Below are positions 52,861 through 64,000 of a stretch of DNA of 64,000 nucleotides, piece after piece. The notes beneath the pieces are model-generated. The model had not been told where the DNA came from and did not search any database. It saw only the letters and a list, made by a program, of their open reading frames with translations. The translations under genes were made by a program, and so were the position numbers. Position 1 is the first letter of the stretch. Every line of letters begins with the position of its first letter. Source of the stretch: Pegea sp. RAD2-039 (lineage: Eukaryota; Chordata; Thaliacea; Salpida; Salpidae); the NCBI GenBank assembly GCA_034620365.1, contig JAQGEQ010000191.1:744001-808000 (forward strand). Reading direction: 5' to 3'.

Positions 52861-52940
52861 ATGGATAATCCTGATGAGGCAGGTAATTCATTATTTACTG
52901 CGTCATTGCTTATGACGTTGGATGATGCATGTGTTTATAG
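52861..52940 (+). CDS. candidate first coding exon of an unknown + strand gene
   Basis: The ATG at 52861 opens MDNPDEAGNSLFTASLLMTL followed by DDACVYR, then a consensus donor (TATAG, then GTAAGT) at phase 2. The exon is 37% G+C and acidic, unlike background frames. It starts about 500 bases from the candidate - strand start at 52362, giving a head-to-head arrangement. No downstream exon with a matching phase-2 acceptor was found with confidence; the gene may have long introns or continue past the window. Confidence 0.35.
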
Positions 52941-54990
52941 GTAAGTACATGTACCAATAAGAGAATAATCCATTTTTACTAAATATTATCAATAAAATGT
53001 CATGTGAATGTTTCTGGGTCAAAAACTTTTGTGACAAAAAAATTTAAAACAAATTTCTTGAGTGTATGATGTATAAGCTCATGGAAGTTTAAAGCAGTTT
53101 CTTGGAGTAATCAAAATAAGACTTAATAGGTTCTGTGAAGCATTTATTTATCATCAAAGTTAAGACTAGAGTTTACAAACAGTATCATCCACAAGATTCT
53201 ATGTAATCAAATAGTAACAAATCTAAAGAAAGAATCTTAATGAAAATTTGCCTGAGAAAAATAACTGTTGGTTCTTTTCAATTCTTTTAACTTCACTTAA
53301 CACATATTGCAATACACATTATCACTAATACTTGGGTTAGATAGAAGTTAATCTTAGTTTTGAATCACATTCAAAGATAATTTTGATTGAATCTTTTGCT
53401 AAATCAAAATTTATTAAAAACGAGTAAGCAGTTACATTTATATTAAAAAAATGCATTTGAAACACTTTTAAATTAATGTTACAACAAATTTAAATTTTTC
53501 AGAACTAAAATTAGTTGTTGTCAAAATTAATTTCCATATTTGTTTCTTCATAGGAAGATTATTTTGACTACAATCAAAAGTATCCATAAAAAGTCAAGTA
53601 ATCACAACAGTAAACTTTCAGAAAGATTTTCGTTTGCTTGTTTGCTTTTGGTACTAATTAAAGTTGGTATAGTTATTCATTGTTAACAATTCTTCTAATA
53701 AAACATTTTAAAATCATGTAATATCGTTTGAGGAAAACAAATTTTTAAAAATCTAAATTGAGAGCATCAAAACAACAAAGAGTATTCTGCAAATAAAACC
53801 AAATATAGTAAAAAGCTTCTGTAATGAAAATCGTTGAGTTAAAAATATCTATTAACTTCGATATTTGTTGATCTAAGTTATTAATTACAGCAGGTGCAAG
53901 ATTATTGCTACAAGTTTATATCACGTACATCTATTGTTTCCTTCATAAAAACATGCAAATGCATTGATTCGTTTTTTGTATAATGATTTTGATTAAGTAC
54001 TAATAATTAAAATTTTGTTATATAAATAACACTGACACTAAGAATGTTAAATTTGTATCTTTAAGTAAATCTACTTTTAATGGTTTGTAGTTCTGTAGAT
54101 TACTTTTTTAAAAAATTTTATATGTAAAGACTTTGAGAGATCAATTGTTTATTGGATAATACATCATTAATTTTATTGAGTCACTTTTTTGTTATTTTTG
54201 TCTTAAAATTCTAATTACTTCCGCAAATGTTTATATAAATAATAAATTTAATGAATTAAATAAATTAAAATCAAAATCTAAAAAAACTAAATAAACTAAA
54301 GCTGACAAAAATTACAAACTAAATAAAATTGATGAAAATAAAATAAAGAACTTTATTCAACTAAGTTCTTTGAAACAGTTGAAATTATGAATAAAACAAC
54401 ATTAAATAGTCTCTCCTGCTAAATTGTATCTAGAAAGGTAACTTTGTGGCACCTTTAAATAAATAACAGTTTTACAAAGCAAACCAATTTACTAAAACAG
54501 ATTACAAACAAACTTTTTTTCACTAACTTATGATCGATAAAAGTTATTTTATTCTGATAATGTACTTTGAATCAGTTACAAATAAGGTTATTAACAACAA
54601 TTATAAGATTAATAATTTTGTTGATATAAAATTACAATAAACTCTAATATTTGACGTAGGTAAGTTTATATGGACAAGTTGAAAGTACACAAATCTTGTT
54701 GGTCATGACGTATATTCTTGTCAAGTTCTAACAAGAAATGTAAATAACAATTTTTATCAGAAATTTCTGACAAGCAAAGGAAGCAGCCGATAACAGTAGC
54801 ACTTCCTAGAACTCCTGGTTATCTCTGCAGTAGAATAAAAATATTTTTATGAACTTTTCTGTTTTTTAAAAATTATGAAGATCTAAAAAGAGTTTTGTTT
54901 GCTTTTGCAGTACAGTCAACCTTTAACAGCAAGCTCGATATTTGTTCGAGTTCAATTTTTGTTTGTTTTTACGCCATCTCAGCTCTTCAC
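52941..54990. other. A/T-rich stretch, no supported gene
   Basis: It would be intron of the candidate gene starting at 52861, if that is real. A patch at 54.77-54.83 kb is open on both strands (+ strand: RKQPITVALPRTPGYLC), but the phase does not fit the 52.9 kb exon. Confidence 0.4.
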
Positions 54991-54994
54991 GTCA

Positions 54995-55301
54995 TTTCTC
55001 GCCAAAAATTATTTTCTTTCTTTTATATATCTTGCTGTAAACATACACGTGACGTAAGCAGTGTCACGTGAGAAACACTTGCGGTTACTTTCAACTTGCT
55101 TCATCTTTGTTTTATGTACATCAAAATGAAACCACAAAAAGTCATCAACCTTGAAGTAGTTAAATAACTTGATTTTCTACAAAGAGGGATTATGTCAATA
55201 TCTGACAAAAGAATCAGCAAAAAGACACAAATCCTAGTTGGCGCCAACTGATATAAGTTAAAATAGAACTTTTTGAACGACTTGTGTTGGAAATTGGCGC
55301 C
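54995..55301. promoter_or_regulatory. candidate promoter with E2F-like and E-box sites
   Basis: Seen: TTTCTCGCCAAAAA (54995-55008), CACGTGAC (55046-55053), GTCACGTG (55063-55070), a perfect 14-base palindrome AGTTGGCGCCAACT (55236-55249) and TTGGCGCC (55294-55301). CpG stays raised to about 55.45 kb. TTGGCGCC and TCGCCAAA match E2F consensus forms. No gene start is proven next to it; an ATG-GAA followed by GTAAGA at about 55.51 kb is the only hint. Confidence 0.4.
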
Positions 55302-58300
55302 GTTCTTTGCACCTTCTATTGAACCAAGGTTGGGTTTGATGTATTGATCAGGTCAACACACCACCGTAAATTATTCTTCCGGTTTCATTTCCGCTTTTTC
55401 GCCGCTAGTTGTCATGGTTACGTGTTGTTCTTCGACGTTTACGAGAATTACTCATTTTATTAACTTTTTTTTGTTTTTTGTCATGCTAATAAAAGACTGA
55501 AAATCAAATAATGGAAGTAAGAGTTGGAGTGTTTGAGCTTTTATTTTCTACTTTCTCTACATTGACATAAAGCTGTAAAACATTGTTGTTTAAACTTGTT
55601 CAATAATACTTTAATTTCTCATTCTAATTTTCTGGAACTATTTATTTTTTATTGTAAGCAAACAGTACTCAGCTGATAATATCAATTTGATAAAATAATT
55701 AAAATGTCAGTTTTATTTGTAAAGATTTAAAGTATTTCTGGAAAATTCTAACTTTTAATAGAAAATATTATATTCAAATAATATGTGAGTAATTACTAAA
55801 ATCATTCAGTAGAAATGTTAATATATAGTTTCTGAAAGCTGAAGTTGTAACAATAGCTTTTTACTCTTATTAACTTTTTTAACTTTGACCACAGATTAGT
55901 TTTACTACAATAAGTAGACACCATAGATATAATCTCAAAGTATTGTAAAGCTCATTAAAAAATTAAAAACATTCTTAAGAGCTTTTGCAAGGTTTAAAAA
56001 AGCTACTGAAATGTTCAAGTAAATTTCTCAACATTTTATATTCTCATTTTTATTCAAATTTAATTGATCCTTAGATCTAACACCTTATATCATTCACTTA
56101 CAAAAACAAAACTAACCTTGTATCTAATATTTAATTTCTTGAAACCACTTACTCTAAGGTTTTAGTACATGGGTTTTGATGACTCTAACAGAATTTTTTA
56201 TGACGTTTGCATTTTATTTGTCAAACAATTAAATGATTAATTAAGACTTAATCCTTCATTTTCACTTTTATTATAATTTTTGACTGATGTAAAAACAAAT
56301 TACTAACAATTAACTTCATGTGGTTTCAAGTGAAAGTAGATACGAAAACAGAAAAATAAATATTGAAAGAAATTATTTGAGTAAATAAGTAATGAATTTT
56401 TTATTAATTTATCGTAACATCGTTATAAGACTTCCTTGTGATTAGACAAGAGGAGTTCTTTTATCACAAAAACTTTTATCAAGTTGTTTATTAAGGTGAC
56501 TTCTGTGCAAGCTACGACTTCAACAACTAAGAAAATATCTGGTTACCATTTGAATGCTTTACAATTGCCTAATGACGTCAAACAAGATGAATAATCTTTC
56601 TTGATTGTCAACTTCCAGATCTTTAACACAAAAGACTTTATAGAATAAAGGATGTTTAATGAAAAATCATACACAATATTTGTTTTGAAGTTTTAATATA
56701 TTTAAACATCAAAAGCTGGTTTGAAAGATTTGACTCCGACGAAGAGCAATGCTTCTAAAGATTTGGTTGTTGATCTTAGTTTGTTGTCATCTTACTGAAA
56801 ACCACTTAACGGTAGCAATACAAAAACAGCAAATAGTTAAAAGTCTTTTTATTAAATTTATTTCTATGCATACAAGTATTGCTGTCAATTATTCTCAGCT
56901 GAAAACCAATTATCTTTGTTTCGAAAACCTTCTTTAGATTATTGACTTTGAAATAAAATTTTGTTGAATTTGCATATTTAGGTTCTATGTAAGTCACAAA
57001 GATATCTTTAAGGCTCTTTAGAGCATTTCTTTGTTCAAAATTTATCACTTTATTCATGTGGTTGCGTAATTTTCTACTTGAATCACAATTTCAGGAAATA
57101 TTAGCTTAGATTTCAAATTCCATCAATTAGTGAGTTTTCCAGAGAGCAATTGTTCAATCCACAAATATGATCTTCAGTATTTTTGATCAACGATTTCTCC
57201 GAATGTTTCAAAAACAATTAAATTAAGTTTGCAAGTCCAATGTTTCATATAATCTTCACGAAACTAATTTCCTGAAATGACCATTTTTGTCATGTTCAGT
57301 CATGCATGGTAATGATTAGCAGCAAGGTTCACTGAGCCATGATTAAGCAAAATTTTGACATTGAGTAATTTAGAAGTCTTCAATTAGCTCTTTAGTCTGT
57401 TAATTGTTATCAGTTTTTTTGATGACGTCACATGACAAGAAGCATGATAAGAACCAGATGCAAGGTGGTGTTTGAACTTCTGCTGAGATTTTTTGCTAGA
57501 ATTTAAACTTTAACCAAATAAGGAAGTCGGATTACAAAAAGCAACTTCTCTGTTATCGGTTTTAAAGGGTCAAAATTCACATTCGATTTTTGAACAAAAT
57601 TTTTTAATTCAAATTTCAATTATTTGTATTGAAAAGCAAGAAAATTAAAAATTTAATTCTGTGGGATTTTCAAAAGCTTTTGATCTCAAATGAGTTGTTC
57701 CTACTTCATAAAACTCTTTCAATTGATCGCTGAAGATCAAAGAAAATGATAAGCTTGCTCGTAGCTACCATTTGCAAAGAACAAACACTTTGAATTGTAA
57801 ATTGTTTTAATTTCAATAACGCAAAAGAAAATCTGTGAAAACGGGAAAATGAAAATGTTTAAACAGCTTCAAACATTTGCGAAAGACGAATTTTCTGATT
57901 GCCACATCTTCACAAAAAAACAATCTTTCTATCAAGGTTGAATTTCTCACGAATCTTTAAAAGAAAAGATCAACATCATGAGCTAAAAGATCAACTTCAT
58001 ATTTTTTGTTTACTAAATTATGTTGGAAACACTTTAAAACAATTTATTTCAACTTTGTTGTTACATTTCAAATAAATTGTGTTTACCAATTATTTGTTTA
58101 CTAATTTGAAGAAAATATTTGTACTTTGACTGAAAACAACGAGACTCAGTATGAATTACAATTGCTATCTTTTCATACTTTTTAATTCCTTTTTTCAAAT
58201 TTCAGTTTCATGCTTGTCACTTTATTATTTACAACAAACTTCGTTTTTGTTGTTATACAAATGTTTGTTAGTTTTTTACACTTTCAAACAGTCTATCAAA

Positions 58301-61300
58301 ATCTTTTTCATGTGATACCACAAAATACAAAGAACCGGTAAATTAAGAGTGGAAATTTCGTCGAATCAATTTAAACTGATGTTACTTTTGGTGATGTTTA
58401 ATTATCTGTAATACCTGAATAATCTCTCCATGAATCATTTGCAGCAATGCTGCATTCTGCAATTCGGCAATCATAAATACAGAGTGTTTCTCCTAACCTG
58501 CTATTTCAGCTTTTCATCTAATTTTTCTAATTTTGATCAATAACTGATGTCATCATGAAAGTTTTTCACGAAACCGAGTAATTATTTTACAAGATTATTT
58601 TTGATCTAATGAAAAAGTTGAAATTATTTTGAAGTTTTGTTTGGATTCACTGTAGACTTTTGTGCACTCAAAGAGACTTATTTGAATTCCAAAAATTGAA
58701 AAGTGATGAAGTTTCAAGGAAGCGCTTTAATTAAATTACAAGCACACTTGTTAATTAAAACAAATTCTTGTATATATATTGTTGACTTCGGAAATCTTGT
58801 TTAAATCTTTCTGAGGTGAAATCAAGATGAATGTGGTTTCAAACATCCTCCACTAAACCAATAATCAAGTTTAGAGTTTCAGCGAAATCTTTATTAAAAT
58901 CACTTTCCCCTAAAACTAACAAATGATTACTCAAGACATGTTAAACTTCTTAAGAAAATAAATGTTATTTGGAAAAAAAATATTAAGATGTAAGGAATAT
59001 TTGACAAGTTTTCAAAACTGAAAACTTCTAAGAAAATATTTCAGAAATTATTCCAAATAAATTTAAATACGTAGAAAGTTCCTTCATATAATCACGATTT
59101 AGAAATATTTTAAAGTCTTGATAGAGTATACGTCAGGACTCACTACAGTGGACGATGTCTTGTATCAATTCTTACTTCGTGATGTAAATTTTTTTAAATT
59201 TCTTGAAATGTCGGATTATTCATCCTGAACCTACTTATATAAGTATTAACTTAACCGTGCTCATTTTTGGGAAAGTACAAAACCTTTGATCATCTAAGAC
59301 AGATGTGTCAAATTCGTATGAGGCTTTTGTCTTCTTCATTCTAAACTTTACTTAAAAATCTTACGGATAATTTAACTTTTATAAATACGCTTACCGTCAA
59401 TTACGTAGTCGATTTTTATAGGCAGAAATTTGATGAGCTTCTTATTGTATCCTGAAGACAACGAGGTCATATCTTTCGAGTGTATTAGAGAATTTAGAAA
59501 AGGAGAAATGTTCTTTTTACTTTAATTGTTGAAAATAAAAATCATTGTTAAAGTTACTTTACACTTCATTGAATCAGAAATACATGATAAATATAATAAA
59601 GTTTGCTTTTAACTGATTTAATGATTTATGATAATATATCAATAAGTCTATAAAACATTGTTTCCAAAAATTAGCAAACATTTTTGATAAATTGATTTAT
59701 AAACCTTTTTCAGTTTATGCTTTTATCTATTAAGTAATGAATCATGTTTTTCGTATAAATAGATAAATGCCTGTCTAATTTAACATTTAAATAATTTCTT
59801 CAGATGAAAATACTAAAAAGCTTTTAGAAAATTTTGAGAATCGAATTATTTTGGTTTTTATATAGCAACAAATAATTTGTAAATTTTAATTAATTGTAAC
59901 TTTAATTGTATTTCTGCGAACTTGTACTTCAAACGCTGTCTGTTGAAAGATTTTAATTTATTTTAGATTAATTGCTGAATTGAACCGATTAAGGAACTTG
60001 GAATTATCTTTATTGTTTTTACGTGAATTTAAATATACGTATTTAAGTCAGCGAGTATTAACACAATTTTGAGAAAAAAATACAAAGTTTTTTTGAAAAT
60101 AACATCTTTACTTTCTTTGATTTATCAGAAGAAATATAACCATTGAAGCAATTCTGAAATTATATCAATTACAATTTTAAAATCACAGCCTATTTGTTTT
60201 TTCTAAACCAAATTCAATTTGATGTAGATTGATTTTTCAGTAAAATGAGTATAAAATATTTTTAAAGACTCTTTGATCTTCTTTATATGTATTTATCATC
60301 TGATTTTTTCATATCTTATTTACTACAAACTAAGAGATTTATCACCATAAGAAAACGTTTGAAAACTTATAGAAAGTTGAAAGTCATTTCAAAAGAAAAT
60401 GAAATCTGTAATGATAAAATTTGAATGAAACATTAAATACTTAATAAATTTAAAGTCGAAAATTTACTTAAAAAAAACTTAATTATATCAAATATTATTA
60501 CTTTAACCTTCGGCTTAAAGTTCAACTAGATACTATACATCAAAAGCGTTTTAGTGATTAATTGAAAGACATAATTTGTATTTTAACAGCTCTAAACTCT
60601 TCACCATGGGCTGAAATTGGATTAAAATATTTATTTCTATAAATGAACTTACTATCACCTTGATAATACGGACTAAATTTTAAAAACTTTTGTATTTCAA
60701 TTAAATTATAAAAAAAAAAGTCATGTAATAGTTTAAAAGCGACATTTTTTTCTATATTAGAAGTATATGTGGTCGATTTATTGTGAAATATTTTCTACAT
60801 TTGATTACAAAGAGTGCAAAAAAAGTTTAGGAATGAAAAAAAATGTATTTTTTGTGTTCATAATTAAAGATTACAAAGCAGTTAAGTTTAATTGATGACT
60901 CATTTGGTTAAGTATCAAAAAAGAAGAAGAATTGTTCTTGGAAACTTTTGAGAGCTTCGTAAAACAGATTGAACTGTTGCAACAAAAGATATTTTCACAA
61001 ATTCATCTCACCTGCAGCTTTCTGTAAATGTCATCGTTAATTGGCTTAAAACTTGTTTTTTTCTAATTTGAAAATTAGCCATGGTATGAATAAGAAGAAT
61101 TGTGATTGCCTTTTATGAAAAGAATTTCATCACACCCGCCAGTTATCAACACATAAGCATCAAAGGAAAAGCAAATCAGAATGAAAAGCAAATTTATGTG
61201 TCACAACAGAAGCATGTGATTATACGCTCTAATAAACAAGATCTTACAAAAATTGTCATCGAACAGAGCTTTCATCATAACAAAATTATGCTCAATCATC

Positions 61301-64000
61301 ATTTTCTACTTCATCTGCAAGTTATTTAGGGAGTTAAGAGTTATTGCAGTAAATTGGAATGCAAACTAAAACTTTTTGTTTTTTTGGGTTTTATTTTTTG
61401 TGATCAATCTTTAGGTTTACTGCTAAAAAGGAAATTTGATGAATAAATCTTCTAAAATCTGTTTATTTGGAAATATTTTCTTCCAAAGAGCTTTCAGATG
61501 ACGTCAAATACTAACGATTAATCTTTATAGGAGTGACCTCACTAAATCTTAGTGTAAATATCTTTATTTTATTCGTGTTAGTCTGATGTCATATGAACAA
61601 TAATTAATCTTACTGAAGAATATGAAACTTGACGATTTATCAATTTTTCCCTATTTCATCTTACGAAGATTTGAATAAAGTTGAAAGATTAGTTTAAAAT
61701 AAAAGACTTATAAGGGATCTTGAACTTTTTTTGCTGTATTTTTAAGACGTTTTAAATCCTTATATTTGATGAAATTGGATATTTTATATTAGTTAGAGAT
61801 AAAAATCTGTTTTATCTCTATTTTAACAAACCATAAGAACATGACAAACATAAAAGCATAAAAATAATTTGATTGAATAAATACCAAATCTATTTCAAGT
61901 TAGAAAAAGAAGTATTATACTCATTTGTAAAAACGAAACAGAGAATTTGAAACAATTTGTAAAAAGGTGTTGAACTAAACTTCTAATAAATGTAATTTCA
62001 GAACCAAATGAATTTGGCAACATTAAATATATTTAAAAATGAGTTTTAATTTTGTTCATATTACTTCAATTTATCTTTTACTTCTAATGTGATTTTAATG
62101 ATAACAAATGTGGCCACCCTGTAAAAGTGATGGAAAAAGTTATTTAGAATAGTAATCACGAATCTCAAACAAACTGCTTTTTTGACTTGCTCTGATTCAC
62201 TAACTACGATTATCTGAGGTCAAAAATAATTGTTTCATGAGATGAGGTAAGATTGTCTTCTAGTTGATTTAAAGATGAAGAGATTTTTGCAGCGCTAAAT
62301 TGATTTATAGAAAAAGATTTCTGCATTGAGCTTAAACAAATAATGACCTCTACTAAAAGTTATACAAATTAAAAGTAAGAATTTCTCCAAATACGATGAC
62401 GAAAGGGACGCTATCATCAATTATGATGTCATCCGAGGTTTCAAGATCAAGATTTTTAGATTAGTGAGATTTCTAGCCATTAATCTGACCACGTGACCAA
62501 CAATAACGGACAAAGCTACGGATTTAAACAAGCTGAAAATATGATGAAAAAAGAAATTGGATCAAACAGAACAATTCAAATATACAACTATTTTTAAAGA
62601 ATATTATCTTGATAATTACAAAAAAAAAGTATTTCTTTTTGATACAAATAGATTTCTTTTAAATTGTTTTAAATGGTAATGACGTCAAGAGATAGAAAGT
62701 AATGAGTCAGTAGCGAAGAGAAACAGAATTTATTTTATTTAGGTTTGTGATCATATATCTTTTCCAAAAAAATATGAAAAATTAAGAACATCATGCTCTA
62801 CTGAACAAGTCCCGGTACCTTGTTTACACTTTTAAATGTGAAACAAAATAAAATTGGCAAACTAAAGCTGCAAACAATAATAAGAACGTCAAAAAAAGAC
62901 CCCTTCAAATAGATTAATGAGAATTTCTTTATTTTCTATCTACTTTTGAACTTAATAAGCCTACTTTAATTCAAATTCACATGAAATTTTGTTGTTAATA
63001 GGAAAACTTCAATTAAACTGAAGTTGATGGTTTTATTAAAAAGGAAAGATTAATCAAGCACAGCCTTAAAACAGGTGTACTTCAATTTGAAACCAAACAA
63101 GCTTGTTATGACTGCATATAAACATGATTCTGTCTTCTTATCTGCTTATTTTAATAATTTCTCAAAATAAAATTTAGAAATTTAAGAAAATACCTGTTAC
63201 AAAAGATTTAATTTTTTTTTATGTTTATACTGAAAATTGCTTTCTTGAAAGTTGTTTTGTCTGAAAAAGTTTGTAACAAATATTTTTATATTCACTTAAT
63301 GATTGAAATAGTATTTAAATTACATTTAGGTTTAACTACTTGTTTTACCCAAGAAAGTAACAAAACAAAAAATAGTTTTAAAATATCGGCAAACCTGAAT
63401 TGAGTATCATAAAATTAATTTGGAAATGATCTTATAATTTCTTTCAAGTCAAAATCTTTTAAGCTTACTAATAATAATTGATTAAAATAATTTGCATATA
63501 TAGCGTGTAAATTTCTAAAATTTCCAATTGATGAAATGACGGAACGAGAAGTGTTGAACTTACAAGCAAAGATGATGATGTCATAATTATATTTCTTTAA
63601 ATCATCGCCGTTTTCAATCTTATGTGGATTTTTTAGCTTTTACAAAAAAAGTACACTGTCGATATATGTTCAACGAACCGTAACGAATATAACTTCCGTT
63701 TCAACTTTGCTAAAAAAAACTTGTTTTACACAAAACTTTTTTTTATTTTTTAGATTTTATCACATTCAATTGTTAAAACCAACTCTAGTTTTCATCTTTT
63801 AATCATCCTCTGCTGCCTGCTAGCGGTCAATATTACAATCATCTTCTTTGATTGTGGATTAGGTCTTGTTATTTTAGAGAGGTTTTCTTAAATCTCCACA
63901 AAGATCAGCTACTTATAGCCAAACTAAAAACTTCAAAGAGTTTTCTGTTACAATTAAGAAACCCATGCTTCTCTAATCTTTTGTCCGCAAACATCAACAT
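55302..64000. other. A/T-rich stretch without a supported gene
   Basis: No recognisable exon or repeat. It holds TGACGTCA palindromes at 56573-56580, 57423-57430, 61499-61506 and 62680-62687 and a CACGTGAC at 62490-62497. Open frames such as 56749-56937 (+), 61102-61329 (+) and 63221-63403 (+) have background composition. Confidence 0.55.

Overview
This window looks like nuclear DNA from an invertebrate animal. It is roughly 70% A+T by eye. Its clear genes are multi-exon, with GT-AG introns that are often only 54-66 nt long, and they encode animal extracellular modules (ADAMTS protease, CUB, EGF, sushi, thrombospondin type-1). I cannot name the species. I saw no rRNA, tRNA, CRISPR array, long terminal repeat or transposase gene.

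Three genes are solid. (1) At the left edge on the + strand (about 61-513) is the 3' end of an ADAMTS-family gene. Two exons encode the C-terminal half of a spacer domain, and the stop follows directly. (2) On the - strand, 10795-5879, nine exons join in phase to give a 452-residue type I membrane protein: signal peptide, CUB, three EGF, one sushi/CCP, one transmembrane helix and an acidic tail. (3) On the - strand, 32725-27939, thirteen exons join in phase to give a complete 987-residue ADAMTS protease: signal peptide, prodomain, furin site, zinc protease, disintegrin-like, TSP1, Cys-rich, spacer and two more TSP1 repeats. Genes 1 and 3 share an intron at the same place and phase inside the spacer, so they are probably paralogues. 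All three products would act outside the cell or at its surface.

The rest, especially 14-23 kb and 35-64 kb, is A/T-rich with no obvious gene. Several short, somewhat G/C-richer stretches read as plausible exons: 11.95-12.05, 14.2, 23.3-23.9, 40.4-40.9, 43.4, 46.5-49.5 and 52.1-52.4 kb (-), and 49.7 and 52.9 kb (+). Open frames of this length arise often by chance in such DNA, so these are low-confidence leads. An Ig-like exon near 49.5 kb and a pair of divergent starts near 52.4/52.9 kb are the most interesting of them.

Regulatory-looking sequence includes a CpG-containing stretch 0.9-2.5 kb upstream of the ADAMTS gene, an E2F-like/E-box cluster at 55.0-55.3 kb, an excess of CACGTGAC motifs (three of them inside short introns or intron candidates), and TGACGTCA palindromes concentrated in 50-63 kb. 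Two G/C-rich hairpin-forming patches (1.28 and 27.44-27.51 kb) and a palindrome pair at 49.99-50.02 kb have no explanation yet.
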